Below are positions 17,594 to 27,550 of a DNA stretch of 64,000 nt, one piece after another (positions within the stretch are counted from its first letter, which is position 1; every line of letters starts with the position of its first letter). The stretch comes from Prescottella subtropica. GTDB lineage: Bacteria; Actinomycetota; Actinomycetes; Mycobacteriales; Mycobacteriaceae. The stretch spans positions 1 through 64,000 of the forward strand of contig NZ_SKCH01000011.1 in NCBI RefSeq assembly GCF_005434945.1, in the 5' to 3' direction. A program made the translations under genes and the position numbers. The notes under the pieces were generated by a model. The model did not search any database. It was not told the DNA's origin and saw nothing but the letters and a program-made list of their open reading frames with translations.

Positions 17594-19288
17594 TCAGCGT
17601 CGCTCTCGGTTCTCGATCGGGTCCGGGTCGACCAGGATCGGATCGCCCTGGACGATCTCGGAGAGTTCGGCCTCGATGTCCTTGCCGTCCGCCTCGGCGC
17701 GGCGGTGCTCGTCGGCGCTGAAGGTGCGCAGCGCGACCTCCTTGATGGCGAGGATCGCGACGATGCTCAGCAGCGCCATGACCCCGGAGATCAGGAAGAT
17801 CCGGGCGGTCGCGTCACCGTAGGCGCCGCGGACGATGTCGGCGATCGGTCCGGGCAGTTCGTTGAGGTTCGACAGGCCCGCACCGGATCCGCCGGCCTGG
17901 CTCATGTCGACGCCGACGGCGGCCAGACCCTTGACGGTCAGGTCGGTGACGTGGCTGGAGAGCACCGCGCCGAGCACGGAGACGCCGGCGGCGCCGCCGA
18001 GGGACCGGAAGAACGACACCACGGAGCTGGCCGAGCCGAGGTCGGCGGGACTCACCGTGTTCTGCACCGCGAGCACCAGGTTCTGCATGGTCATACCCAT
18101 GCCGATACCGAGGATGAACAGGTACACGCCGAGCAGGGCCATGTCGGTGGCGTGGTCGATCGTCCCGAGCAGGAAGAAGCCGACGGTCATCATGATCGCG
18201 CCGCCGACGAGGAAGCCCTTCCAGCGGCCGAACTTGGTGATGAGCGACCCGGAGATCGCCGACGACAGCATCGAACCGACGACCATCGGCAGTGTGAGCA
18301 GGCCGGCCACGGTCGGCGAGTAGCCGCGCGCGATCTGGAAGTACTGGCCCAGGAACACCGCACCACCGAACAGGGCGACACCGACCGCGATGCTCGCGAG
18401 CGTCGCCAGTGTCGTGGTCCGGTCGCGGAACAGGCGCAGCGGGATGATCGGGTCCTGTGCCCGGGTCTCGACGAAGACGGCCCCGACGAGCAGTGCCACA
18501 CCGAGCGCGACGAGTCCGAAGGACATGCCCGACGCCCAGTCGAAGTTCTTGCCGGCCAGCGTCACCCAGATCAGCAGCGTGCTCACGCCGGACGCGATGA
18601 GCCCGGCCCCGAGGTAGTCGATGCTGACGTTCTTGCGGACGACCGGCAGGTTGAGGGTGCGCTGGATGACGACGAGCGCGATCACCGCGAGCGGGACGCC
18701 GACGTAGAACGTCCAGCGCCAGCCGAGCCAGCTGGTGTCGACGATGACGCCGCCGATGAGCGGGCCGGCGACGGTCGCGATCGACATGACCGCGGCCATC
18801 GGCCCCTGATAGCGTCCGCGTTCGCGCGGGCTGAACATGGTGGCGACGACGATGACGACGAGCGCCTGCAGGCCGCCGAGGCCGATGCCCTGGATCGCCC
18901 GGAACCCGATGAGGGTGCCGACGGACTGCGACAGCCCGGACAGCATCGAGCCGATCGTGAAGATCACCAACGCCAGCTGCACCAGTGCCTTCTTGCTGAC
19001 CAGGTCGGCGAACTTGCCCCAGATCGGGGTCGTGGCGGTCGACGCCAGCAGGGTCGCGGTGACGACCCACGTGTACTGGTCCTGCGTGCCGTGCAGATCG
19101 GTGATGATCGTCGGCAGCGCGTTGGAGACGATGGTCGACGACAGGAATGCGACGAACATGCCCAGGAGCAGACCGATCAGCGCCTGGATGCGCTGCGGGT
19201 GCGTCATCGGCGCATCCTGCATGTGATCGACCGCCCGACCGGCCGCTCGATCGACGACGCCGTCGCGCCGGGTTTCGGATGCGCTCAT
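17594..19288 (-). CDS. DHA2-family (14-TMS) MFS drug efflux transporter
   Basis: A 564-residue EmrB/QacA-type MFS protein. Motif A-like sequence WGKFADLVSKKALVQ follows the second helix, motif C-like sequence GPLIGGVIVDTSWLGWRWTFYVGVP follows helix 5, and 14 hydrophobic segments are visible. The first helix reads LGMFVAFLSSTIVSNALPTI, typical of DHA2 proton antiporters. The start MSASETRR is the first good ATG. A MarR-type gene lies immediately upstream on the same strand with operator palindromes in between, so export of a drug-like inducer is expected. Confidence 0.9.
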   Translation of the reverse strand: MSASETRRDGVVDRAAGRAVDHMQDAPMTHPQRIQALIGLLLGMFVAFLSSTIVSNALPTIITDLHGTQDQYTWVVTATLLASTATTPIWGKFADLVSKKALVQLALVIFTIGSMLSGLSQSVGTLIGFRAIQGIGLGGLQALVVIVVATMFSPRERGRYQGPMAAVMSIATVAGPLIGGVIVDTSWLGWRWTFYVGVPLAVIALVVIQRTLNLPVVRKNVSIDYLGAGLIASGVSTLLIWVTLAGKNFDWASGMSFGLVALGVALLVGAVFVETRAQDPIIPLRLFRDRTTTLATLASIAVGVALFGGAVFLGQYFQIARGYSPTVAGLLTLPMVVGSMLSSAISGSLITKFGRWKGFLVGGAIMMTVGFFLLGTIDHATDMALLGVYLFILGIGMGMTMQNLVLAVQNTVSPADLGSASSVVSFFRSLGGAAGVSVLGAVLSSHVTDLTVKGLAAVGVDMSQAGGSGAGLSNLNELPGPIADIVRGAYGDATARIFLISGVMALLSIVAILAIKEVALRTFSADEHRRAEADGKDIEAELSEIVQGDPILVDPDPIENRERR

Positions 19289-19304
19289 GCAACCCCCTCC
19301 GCAA

Positions 19305-19325
19305 ATAGTTGAGTTGCACAACTAT
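19305..19325. promoter_or_regulatory. MarR-type operator between marR and the MFS gene
   Basis: ATAGTTG and CAACTAT form a perfect 7-base inverted repeat separated by 7 bases, with a second nested palindrome AGTTGCACAACT. A weaker related site with GTTGC and GCAAC arms lies at 19336-19350, overlapping the regulator stop codon. The position just upstream of the transporter start suits repression by the adjacent MarR protein. Confidence 0.7.
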
Positions 19326-19349
19326 ATGACCAATGGTTGCATCGCGCAA

Positions 19350-19814
19350 CTATCTGTCGGTGGCGTCGTCCCGATTCGTCGACGCCGCGAGCCGCCGCAG
19401 CAGCTCCGTCAACTGCCGCACGTCCGCCGGATCCCAGCGCGAGAGCCGCTCCCGCCAGCCCGCGATCGTCGACTCCCGCAACGCCGTCAACTGGGTGCGT
19501 CCCGGCTCCGTCAACGCCACCAGACGTGCCCGCGCATCGTGCGGATCCGGGCGCCGCTCCACCAACCCCAACCGGACGACGGCGTCGATCTGCCGGGTCA
19601 GCGTCGACTTCTCGACCGCCAGATCCGTCACCAACTCCGACATCGGAACCGCATCGCCGCGCGCGAGGATCGTCAGCAGCGGATAGCACGCGGGATCGAG
19701 TTTCGGATTGATCGCCCGAGCCCGTTCCCTGGTCTGGATGCGTCCACGACGCCACATGTCGACCAGCTCCGATTCCAGCTCCGTGATCGGATCCGAACCC
19801 ATGTTCGCGGACAT
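19350..19814 (-). CDS. MarR-family transcriptional regulator
   Basis: A 154-residue winged-helix regulator. The DNA-recognition helix region is VPMSELVTDLAVEKSTLTRQ and the wing is VERRPDPHDARARLVALTEPG, both classical for MarR. It is encoded directly before the DHA2 transporter with 61 bases between, and that spacer holds two palindromic sites. The likely model is ligand-relieved repression of the pump. The start MSANMGSDP was chosen because the extension upstream is low in hydrophobic core features. Confidence 0.9.
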   Translation of the reverse strand: MSANMGSDPITELESELVDMWRRGRIQTRERARAINPKLDPACYPLLTILARGDAVPMSELVTDLAVEKSTLTRQIDAVVRLGLVERRPDPHDARARLVALTEPGRTQLTALRESTIAGWRERLSRWDPADVRQLTELLRRLAASTNRDDATDR

Positions 19815-19899
19815 CCCTTCGCCTCGTCCGACGCCGGCGGACACACCGACGCACAACGCCGTCAGGGTACGGCCCACGATCCGGGCATACGATCGCCGC

Positions 19900-21504
19900 A
19901 TGGCTCGCTGGTCGATCGTCGTCGCCGTCTGGGTACTGTCCCTCGCCGCCACCGCCGCCGTGTTCACCGCGTCGTGGTGGTGGCTCGTCGCCGCCGTCCC
20001 CCTGCTCGCGCTCGCCCTGATCGGCACGTGGGATCTGACGCAGCACCGGCACAACGTGCTGCGCAACTATCCGATCCTCGGCCACGCCCGCTACCTCCTC
20101 GAGCACATCCGCCCCGAGATCCAGCAGTACTTCATCGAATCCTCCACGGACGGACGCCCGTTCGACCGCGAAACCCGGGACCTCGTGTACGAGAGGGCGA
20201 AAGGCACCCTCGCCGAGGAACCGTTCGGCACCGAACGCGACGTCCACGCCGTCGGCTACGAGTTCGTCACCCACTCGCTGCGCGCCCGGTTCGCGCCGAC
20301 GACCGTCCCCCGGGTGCGGCTCGGCGGACCCGACTGCACCCGCCCCTACGACATCGCCCTGCTCAACGTGTCCGCGATGAGCTTCGGGGCGCTGTCCGGG
20401 ACCGCGATCGAGGCCCTCAACGCCGGCGCCGCGCTCGGCGGATTCGCCCACGACACCGGTGAGGGCGGCATCAGCCGCTACCACCGCGTGCACGGCGGCG
20501 ACCTGATCTGGGAGATCGCGTCCGGCTACTTCGGTTGCCGCACCCCCGACGGCGGCTTCGACCCCGACCTGTTCACCGCGAAAGCCACCGACGACCAAGT
20601 GAAGGCCATCTCGATCAAACTGTCGCAGGGCGCCAAACCCGGGTTCGGCGGTGTACTGCCCGGCAGCAAGGTGAGCGCGGAGATCGCCGAGGCACGCGGC
20701 GTCCCGATCGGGCAGACGGTGACCTCACCACCCGCGCACCGCACGTTCGACACCCCCCTCGGGCTGATCGATTTCATCGTCACCCTGCGCACCCTGTCCG
20801 GCGGCAAACCCGTCGGCTTCAAACTGTGCGTCGGCAGCCGCGTCGAATTCCTGGCGATCTGCAAGGCGATGCTCGAACGCGACGTCACCCCCGACTTCGT
20901 CATCGTCGACGGCTCCGAGGGCGGCACCGGCGCCGGGCCGGTCGAATTCGAGGACCACATGGGCATGCCGCTCACCGAGGGGCTGATGACGGTCCACAAC
21001 GCACTCGTCGGCGCCGGCCTCCGCGACCGCATCAAGATCGGCGCGTCCGGCAAGGTCGCCAGCGGCACCGACATCGTCAAACGCATCATCCAGGGTGCCG
21101 ACTTCACCCTCGCCGCCCGCGCCATGATGTTCGCGGTCGGCTGCATCCAGGCCCAGAAATGTCACACCAACCGCTGCCCGGTCGGGGTCACCACACAGGA
21201 TCCGGCACGGATGCGGGCCCTCGACGTGCCCGACAAGACGGCCCGCGTCCACCGCTTCCAGCAGGCCACCGTCGCCAGCGCCCAGCAGATGGTCGCGTCG
21301 ATGGGTCTCGACAGCTTCGACGAACTCGAGCCGTCCATGCTGAACCGGCGCATCGACGGCGTCACCACCCGCAGTTACGCGGAGATCTACGAGTGGCTCG
21401 ACCCCGGTGAACTGTTGAACCATCCCCGGCCCGACTGGCGGCGCGACTGGCAGGCCGCCCGCGCCGACTCGTTCCGGCCGTCGGCTACGGGCACGCCAGC
21501 CTGA
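19900..21504 (+). CDS. FMN-binding glutamate synthase-family protein
   Basis: A 534-residue protein with two N-terminal hydrophobic segments (about residues 5-42) ahead of a glutamate-synthase FMN domain. Visible motifs are SAMSFGALSGTAIEALNAGA, HDTGEGGISRYH, VDGSEGGTGAGPVEF, and the cysteine cluster CIQAQKCHTNRCPVGVTTQD that should bind an iron-sulfur cluster. There is no glutaminase domain. Such membrane-tethered stand-alone proteins (YerD-like) are common, but their reaction is not settled. It is divergent from marR and overlaps the next lipoprotein gene by 20 bases tail to tail. Confidence 0.85.
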   Translation: MARWSIVVAVWVLSLAATAAVFTASWWWLVAAVPLLALALIGTWDLTQHRHNVLRNYPILGHARYLLEHIRPEIQQYFIESSTDGRPFDRETRDLVYERAKGTLAEEPFGTERDVHAVGYEFVTHSLRARFAPTTVPRVRLGGPDCTRPYDIALLNVSAMSFGALSGTAIEALNAGAALGGFAHDTGEGGISRYHRVHGGDLIWEIASGYFGCRTPDGGFDPDLFTAKATDDQVKAISIKLSQGAKPGFGGVLPGSKVSAEIAEARGVPIGQTVTSPPAHRTFDTPLGLIDFIVTLRTLSGGKPVGFKLCVGSRVEFLAICKAMLERDVTPDFVIVDGSEGGTGAGPVEFEDHMGMPLTEGLMTVHNALVGAGLRDRIKIGASGKVASGTDIVKRIIQGADFTLAARAMMFAVGCIQAQKCHTNRCPVGVTTQDPARMRALDVPDKTARVHRFQQATVASAQQMVASMGLDSFDELEPSMLNRRIDGVTTRSYAEIYEWLDPGELLNHPRPDWRRDWQAARADSFRPSATGTPA

Positions 21505-21949
21505 CCATCTGCAGGATCCGCTCGGCCTGCTCGCGGGTCGGGGCGGTGGCCCCGTCGGCGGCCGTCTTCTCCACCGTCGCCAGCAGCGTCGCCTCGTCGG
21601 CTCCCGCATCGCGGGCCGTGCACGTGTCCTTCACGATCGCCCGGATCGCGTCGTCGTCACGATTGCTCGACAGGTCCGGGTAGGCCTCCCGGAACGCGGC
21701 GACGAACACCGACAGCTTCGCGTCGTCCCACGCCGCCCCGATGCTCGACAGCGCCGTCGACGCCGTCGCCTCGATACTCGACCGCAGCGCCTCGGCCGGA
21801 CTCGGCTCGGTGGTCGAGGTGACCGCGGACGTGATCTTCGCCTTCGTCTCCTCCGACGTGCCGCCGTCCGTGCTGCACGCCGCGAGGCCGAACACCAGCG
21901 CAGATGCCGCGACGATCGTTGCTACCTTCTTCCCCGGATGTCTCCCCAT
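21485..21949 (-). CDS. small helical lipoprotein
   Basis: A 154-residue predicted lipoprotein with lipobox LAACSTD. The mature part is helical and charged, with two cysteines (KDTCTARD, VRLACP) that may pair. It resembles small DUF732-like actinobacterial exported proteins in length and in the two-cysteine helical pattern, but I cannot assign it firmly. It is convergent with the FMN protein gene. Confidence 0.65.
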   Translation of the reverse strand: MGRHPGKKVATIVAASALVFGLAACSTDGGTSEETKAKITSAVTSTTEPSPAEALRSSIEATASTALSSIGAAWDDAKLSVFVAAFREAYPDLSSNRDDDAIRAIVKDTCTARDAGADEATLLATVEKTAADGATAPTREQAERILQMVRLACP

Positions 21950-22100
21950 GGCCGGGATACTACGGTCAAACGCGGGACGAATGTCGGATTCGATCGGTCC
22001 GTGACCGGATCGCATCACACGCGTCGATCCCCGCTACCGGCACGAAGCTTCAGTAGATTCGACGCCGACCGTCATCCACCGCCGGAAGGACCCGCGCGCT

Positions 22101-23324
22101 GTGAGCGTCCAGAGAACCACTTCATCCCCCCGCCGCATCCGCCTGCGTGACCGCGGCGAGGTGATCGGCGTCGGCGGCATGTGGCTCGCGAAATGGTCGC
22201 TGTGCCTCGCCGCGATCGCGGTCGGCGCCGTCGTACTCGGCTGGGTCCTCGAGAAACTGTGGGTGATCACGCTGCCGGTGCTGCTGGCCATCGTGGTCTC
22301 CACCGTGCTGTGGCCGCCGACCCGCGCGCTCACCAAACGGGGCATGCCCCCCGCCGGCGCCGCCGCCGTCACCCTGCTGGTGTTCTTCACCCTGCTCGGC
22401 GGGGTGGTCGCGCTGATCGTGCCGTCGGTCGTGGACCAGGCCCCCGAACTGGCGAACAAGGCCACCCAGGGCATCCAGCAGGTGCAGAACTGGGTGAAGG
22501 GACCACCGATCAACCTGCAGGACGAGCAGATCGACACCGCGGTGCACGCCCTGACGAACAAGGTCCAGCAGAGCGGCACCGCCATCGCGTCCGGTGTCTT
22601 CAGCGGTGTCACCACCGCCGGATCGATGGTCGTCACCCTCGGCCTCGTCCTGATCCTGGCGTTCTTCTTCGTCAAGGACGGCCCCCGGTTCATCCCGTGG
22701 CTGCACGGCATCGGCGGCGGCCGTGCCGGCCGGCACCTCGAGGAAGTCCTCGGCCGGATGTGGGACACCCTCGGCAGCTTCATCCGCACCCAGGCGGTGG
22801 TGAGCCTCATCGACGCCGTCTTCATCGGTGCCGGCCTGCTGATCCTCGGTGTCCCGCTGGCCCCGGTGCTGGCGATCCTCACCTTCATCGGCGGGTTCGT
22901 CCCGATCGTCGGCGCATTCGTCGCCGGCGCGCTCGCTGTCCTCGTCGCACTGGTCGCCAACGGTCCGACGACCGCGCTGATCGTGCTCGCGATCATCCTC
23001 GCGGTCCAGCAGATCGAGGGCAATATCCTGCAGCCGATCCTGCAGAGCAAGAGCATGAAACTCCACGCCGTCGTGGTGTTGCTCGCCGTCACCGCGGGCA
23101 GCTCGCTGTTCGGGATCGTCGGCGCGTTCCTGTCGGTGCCGGTCGCCGCGGTCGGTGCGGTCGTCATCCGTTACCTCGGCGAGCAGATCGACCACCGGCT
23201 CGAGCAGGACGCCCTCCTCGACGCCGCCGACGCGATCGCCGAGGAGTCGGCGACACCGGCCGATACGACCGACGGGACCGAGGCCGAGGAGGCCCCCGCC
23301 GACGAACCTGCCGCCCGCAGCTAA
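22101..23324 (+). CDS. AI-2E family (PerM-type) transporter
   Basis: A 407-residue membrane protein of the AI-2E/PerM exporter family with about eight hydrophobic helices. Characteristic blocks are ILTFIGGFVPIVGAFVAGALAVLVAL and QQIEGNILQPILQSKSMKLHA. The last ~50 residues are acidic (EEAPADEPAA). Some members move signals or act as sodium/proton antiporters, so the substrate is open. The GTG start has GGAAGGA upstream. The stop overlaps the end of sbcC by three bases. Confidence 0.9.
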   Translation: MSVQRTTSSPRRIRLRDRGEVIGVGGMWLAKWSLCLAAIAVGAVVLGWVLEKLWVITLPVLLAIVVSTVLWPPTRALTKRGMPPAGAAAVTLLVFFTLLGGVVALIVPSVVDQAPELANKATQGIQQVQNWVKGPPINLQDEQIDTAVHALTNKVQQSGTAIASGVFSGVTTAGSMVVTLGLVLILAFFFVKDGPRFIPWLHGIGGGRAGRHLEEVLGRMWDTLGSFIRTQAVVSLIDAVFIGAGLLILGVPLAPVLAILTFIGGFVPIVGAFVAGALAVLVALVANGPTTALIVLAIILAVQQIEGNILQPILQSKSMKLHAVVVLLAVTAGSSLFGIVGAFLSVPVAAVGAVVIRYLGEQIDHRLEQDALLDAADAIAEESATPADTTDGTEAEEAPADEPAARS

Positions 23325-26302
23325 CCGGCGACCATCTCCAGCGTCGACCCGGTCCGGCCGTGCAGCACGTGCAGCCGGGACGGGATCCGCTGCCGCATCT
23401 CGTCGACGTGGCTGACGATCCCGACGACGCGCCCCCCGGCCCGCAGGTCGTCGAGCACACCCATCACCAGGTCGAGGGTGTCCGCGTCGAGGGTGCCGAA
23501 GCCCTCGTCGATGAACATGGTGTCGAGGACGACGCCCCCGGATTCGGCGGCCACGACGTCCGCGAGACCCAGCGCCAGCGCCAGCGACGCCAGGAACGAC
23601 TCACCGCCGGACAGCGTCTTCGCGGACCGGACGACCCCGGTGTAGTCGTCGCGGATGTCCAGGCCCAGACCGCCGCGCCGACCGCGGACCCCGGCCTCGT
23701 CGGAATGCACGAACTCGTAGCGGCCGGCGGACATGCGGCGCAACCGCACCGACGCGGACACCGCGACCTCCTCGAGCCGGGCCGCGAGCACGTAGGACCG
23801 CAGCGACATCTTGCGGGTGTTCTGTCCGCGGCCGGCGACGACGTCGGCGAGGTCGGCCAGTTCGGCGTGCTCGGCCAGGATCGGCCCGAGCGTGCCGACG
23901 GTCGCCCCGAGTCGCGCCACGAGTCCTTCGAGCCGGCCGCGCCGGGTCTCGGCCTCGGATGCGGCGGCGACGGCGGCCTCGACCACCGCGGTGGCCGTGC
24001 GGGCGGCGGTCTCGGGACCCGACGGGTCCACCGGTTCGAGGTCCGCGACCGCGACGACGTCCGGTTCGGCCAGCACCGAACGGGTGCTCGCGAGCCGGTC
24101 CCGGGCCAGGTCGAGCACACCTCGGATCCGGTCGATCCGGTCGGCCGGGCGGACCGCGGCGAGTGCGTCGTCGAGCGACGCGAAGTCGGCGTCGCCCACC
24201 GCCGTCTGCACCCGCGCCCCCCGGTCCCGGGCGGTGGCGGCGAGCGCCGCGGCCCGGTCGCGGGCGTCGAACAGTGCGGTGGCGAGGGTCGCCAGCGCGT
24301 CGAGTCGGGTGCGTCGCGCGGCCACGTCGGCGTCGGTGCCGGCCGCCTCGGACAGCCGGGTCCGCCATGCGGCCGCCTGTTCCTCGCAGCCCGCGACACG
24401 GGTGTCGAGTGCGGTCTTCTCGGCGGCGACGTCGCGGGCCTGTTCCTCGAGGCGTGCACCCCGCGACCGCAGGTCGTCGAGGGCCACGACCGCGCCGGGG
24501 TGCCGTCCGCCGGCGGTGCGGGCCCGTTCGACGGCGGCCGCGGCCGCGGTGTGCGCCGCCCGCAGGTCGTCGCGGTCGCCGCCACCGGCCCGCTGGGTCA
24601 GCAGTTCGACGGCCCGTTCCGTGTCGGCCAGGCGGGCGACCGCCTGCGCGAGGGCGGCGTCGGCGTGCTGCTCCGCGGTGCGCGCCGTGTCCTCGTCGTC
24701 CTTGGTGACGGTTTCCGCGCCCGGCCGGGCCGGTGCGGGATGGTCGACGCCGCCGCACACCGTGCACGGTTCTCCGGCGACGAGCTGCACGGCGAGTTCC
24801 GCGGCCATTCCCGCGATCCGCTGCTCCCGCACGTCCAGCAGGTGCTGACGCGCATTCTGGTGGGCGTCCCGGGCCGTCGCCGTGTCCTGCCGCCGCGTCT
24901 CCAGAGTGGTTGTCGCCGCGACCAGTTCGTCGGATGCCGCGGCCGCGTCGGCGGCCCGCACGGCACCGTCCTCGAGCGCCGGCAGCGACGCCTGCGCCTG
25001 CTCGGCCGCCCGGACGTCCTGTTCGGCGGCAGCGAGGTCCTCGGGCAGACGGGACTGCGCCGCGGCGATCTCGTCCACCCGACGCGCCAGTTCCGTACTG
25101 CGACGGCGCATCTCGTCGGCGTCACGGTCGAGTTGCGTCATCACGCGGGCCTCACCGAGCAGCGTGTCGAGCCGTGCCACCTCCTCGGTCCACTCCCGGC
25201 CCCGGGCCCGGACGGTGTCGCGGTCGGTGTCGCTCGGCGGCCACGACAGGGTCGCGACCAGGTCGGCGCCGTCCCCGGACGCGGCGAGCCGGTCCGCGGC
25301 GGTGCGGGCCCGTACCTGCGCTGTCTCGGCGTCCCGGGTGGCGGCATCCGCCTCGGCGACCGCGGCCGCGACGGCGGCGGCCCGGGCGGCGCGGTCGGCT
25401 TCGGTCGCGAGGGCTTCCCGTTCGGGTGCCCCCGCCTCGAGTTCCGCCAGTTCGCCGCACGCCTGCATCCGTCGCTGCTGCAGGCCGCGGACCCGGCGCG
25501 CCTCCTCGACTGCGGCGCGCGCCTGCCGGTCGACGGTCCGCGCCGCAGCGAGTTCCGCGGTCGTCGATTCGGCGATCCCCGTCGCCTCGTCGAGCAGTCG
25601 TGTCGACCAGTCGAGCGGGTCGTCGTCGACGCCGGCTTCGGTTCCGGCGGCGGTCGACACCTGCGCCACCAGCACGTCGACCTTCATGCGCTGTTCGGCG
25701 ACGGCGTCCGCACTCGCCTTGCGGCGATCGACGAACCATTCCTCGACGGACTTGAACCGGGTGGTGTCGAACAGTTTCTCGAGGAGCTTGCCGCGGTCCT
25801 CGTTGTCGGCCCGCAGGAAGCGGGCGAACTCGCCCTGAGGCAGCAGCACCACCTGGAAGAACTGGTCGGCGGTCATGCCGAGCATCCGTTCGACCTCGCG
25901 GGCGATGTCGGGGATCCGGGACAGGGGCTCGCCCGACCCGTCGAGCCAGTCGAGGGTCGCCTTCGCGTTCTCGGTGAGGGTGCCCGCCCCCCGCTTCTTG
26001 GGCCGCTCGTATTCGGGACTGCGGGTGAGCCGCAGTCGGCGGCCACCGACGGTCGCCTCGAGGGCCACGGTGGGGACGGCCCCGGCGGGCGCATGATCGG
26101 ACAGCAGCCGTTTGCCGTCGCGGCGGGCACCCGGCACGGTGCCGTAGAGCGCGAACGCGACGGCGTCGAGGATCGTCGTCTTACCGGCACCGGTGCGGCC
26201 GTGCAGCAGGAACAGCCCGTCCGCGCCGAGTTCGTCGAAGTCGACGGAGACGGCGTCGCCGAACGGGCCGAACGCGGACACCTCCAGATGGTGCAGTCTC
26301 AT
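23321..26302 (-). CDS. sbcC: nuclease SbcCD ATPase subunit SbcC
   Basis: A 993-residue SMC-like ATPase. Walker A is GRTGAGKTT near residue 35, and the Q-loop region is VVLLPQGEFARFLRAD. Long coiled coils flank a zinc hook CTVCGG. The C-terminal half carries the signature LSGGESFLASLALALGLAD and the Walker B segment LDTMFIDEGFGTLD. With SbcD it forms the complex that opens hairpins and processes double-strand ends. Its ATG overlaps the stop of sbcD by four bases. Such enzymes also act on palindromic DNA, which this chromosome has in plenty. Confidence 0.95.
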   Translation of the reverse strand: MRLHHLEVSAFGPFGDAVSVDFDELGADGLFLLHGRTGAGKTTILDAVAFALYGTVPGARRDGKRLLSDHAPAGAVPTVALEATVGGRRLRLTRSPEYERPKKRGAGTLTENAKATLDWLDGSGEPLSRIPDIAREVERMLGMTADQFFQVVLLPQGEFARFLRADNEDRGKLLEKLFDTTRFKSVEEWFVDRRKASADAVAEQRMKVDVLVAQVSTAAGTEAGVDDDPLDWSTRLLDEATGIAESTTAELAAARTVDRQARAAVEEARRVRGLQQRRMQACGELAELEAGAPEREALATEADRAARAAAVAAAVAEADAATRDAETAQVRARTAADRLAASGDGADLVATLSWPPSDTDRDTVRARGREWTEEVARLDTLLGEARVMTQLDRDADEMRRRSTELARRVDEIAAAQSRLPEDLAAAEQDVRAAEQAQASLPALEDGAVRAADAAAASDELVAATTTLETRRQDTATARDAHQNARQHLLDVREQRIAGMAAELAVQLVAGEPCTVCGGVDHPAPARPGAETVTKDDEDTARTAEQHADAALAQAVARLADTERAVELLTQRAGGGDRDDLRAAHTAAAAAVERARTAGGRHPGAVVALDDLRSRGARLEEQARDVAAEKTALDTRVAGCEEQAAAWRTRLSEAAGTDADVAARRTRLDALATLATALFDARDRAAALAATARDRGARVQTAVGDADFASLDDALAAVRPADRIDRIRGVLDLARDRLASTRSVLAEPDVVAVADLEPVDPSGPETAARTATAVVEAAVAAASEAETRRGRLEGLVARLGATVGTLGPILAEHAELADLADVVAGRGQNTRKMSLRSYVLAARLEEVAVSASVRLRRMSAGRYEFVHSDEAGVRGRRGGLGLDIRDDYTGVVRSAKTLSGGESFLASLALALGLADVVAAESGGVVLDTMFIDEGFGTLDADTLDLVMGVLDDLRAGGRVVGIVSHVDEMRQRIPSRLHVLHGRTGSTLEMVAG

Positions 26303-27456
26303 GCCGACACCTCCGCGGGGGCCGTGGCGCTGCGCAGGGCGTCCTCGAGCAGTCGGGTCTCCCCCGTGCTCGCGTCGCTGCGGACGTCGGACAGGAATCC
26401 GTGGGCCACCTCGAGATCGGACCGTCCCCGCACCCGCTCCCGGTACTTCAGTTCCGGGTTGCCGTCGGGCCGCTGCCATTCCATGTGGACCGCGTGCGGG
26501 AACCGGGCCTGCAGTGCCCGCATCGCGTCGACGGGACGCAACGCGTCGGTGAGTACCGCCGACACGTAGTGATCTTCCGCATCCGTGTACGACGCGTCCG
26601 TCAGCAGTTCGTCGAGGGTGCCGGTGAGCCGACTCAGGCCCCGCACCACCGGCAGGTCGACGCGGTCGACACCCGCGAGCCCCGACGCGTCGACGTCGAC
26701 GAGCCACACCGCCTTGGTGTGGGTGCGTTCCCCGAACGAGTACGGCAGCGGCGATCCGCTGTACCGCACGTGCTCGGCGACGGTCTGTGGCGAATGCAGG
26801 TGCCCGAGTGCGACGTAGTCGACGCCGTCGAACGCCGCCGCGGGCACGGTCTCGACACCGCCGACCGAGATGGACCGCTCCGAGTCGGTGGCCTCGCCAC
26901 CGACGACGAACGCGTGCGCGAGCAGCACCGCCCGCAGGCCCGGCACCGTCACGCGCCGCTGCGCGAGATCCGCCCGGATCCGGGTCATCGCGACATCGAG
27001 GATGTCGGCGTGCGATCGGGCGTCCGGCGCCCCCAACGGACCCCGGGTGATCTCCGGTTCGAGGTACGGGATGCCGTAGAACGCGACCGGGCCGTGCGTG
27101 TCGTCGAGGACGACGGGCGCCGCGAGCGCGTCGACCCGGGTGAGCAGGTGCAGCCCGCCGGCCGCCGTGAACGCGGCACCCGCCCCGAGTCGCACCGGCG
27201 AGTCGTGGTTGCCGGACGTGGCGACGATCACGGCACCCGCGGCCCGGATCGCCTCGAACCCCCTGTTGCACACCGCGACCGCGTCGGCACTCGGGACGGA
27301 CCGGTCGTACACGTCGCCCGGCACCACCACCACGTCCACGGAATGCGCGGCGACCAGGTCGGCGACAGCGCCGAGGACCCGCGCCTGGTCGGCGAGGAGG
27401 TCGACGCCGTGGAACGTGCGCCCGATGTGCCAGTCGGAGGTGTGCAGGATCCGCAT
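26299..27456 (-). CDS. sbcD: exonuclease SbcCD subunit D
   Basis: A 385-residue Mre11-type phosphoesterase. Metal-binding motifs in order are TSDWHIGRTF, VVPGDVYDRS, ATSGNHDSPVRL and ALGHLHSPQ. It is the nuclease partner of the adjacent SbcC. The start MRILHTSDWH is the canonical family start; the frame is open for another 66 bases without support. A 94-base spacer separates it from the divergent DUF6542 gene. Confidence 0.95.
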   Translation of the reverse strand: MRILHTSDWHIGRTFHGVDLLADQARVLGAVADLVAAHSVDVVVVPGDVYDRSVPSADAVAVCNRGFEAIRAAGAVIVATSGNHDSPVRLGAGAAFTAAGGLHLLTRVDALAAPVVLDDTHGPVAFYGIPYLEPEITRGPLGAPDARSHADILDVAMTRIRADLAQRRVTVPGLRAVLLAHAFVVGGEATDSERSISVGGVETVPAAAFDGVDYVALGHLHSPQTVAEHVRYSGSPLPYSFGERTHTKAVWLVDVDASGLAGVDRVDLPVVRGLSRLTGTLDELLTDASYTDAEDHYVSAVLTDALRPVDAMRALQARFPHAVHMEWQRPDGNPELKYRERVRGRSDLEVAHGFLSDVRSDASTGETRLLEDALRSATAPAEVSA

Positions 27457-27550
27457 GACGAACGACGGTAGAGCACCCGTCCGACAGTTTCGGAGGGCGC
27501 ACCGGTCCGTCGAACCCGGCAATGGGACGGTCAGCGACTACCCTCGAGAT

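Noticed and set aside
22181-26569. A 1462-codon plus-strand open frame across the AI-2E and sbcC genes
   Set aside because: It is antisense to sbcC for most of its length, is made of arginine/proline/histidine-rich sequence and shows no domain. It is a high-GC shadow.
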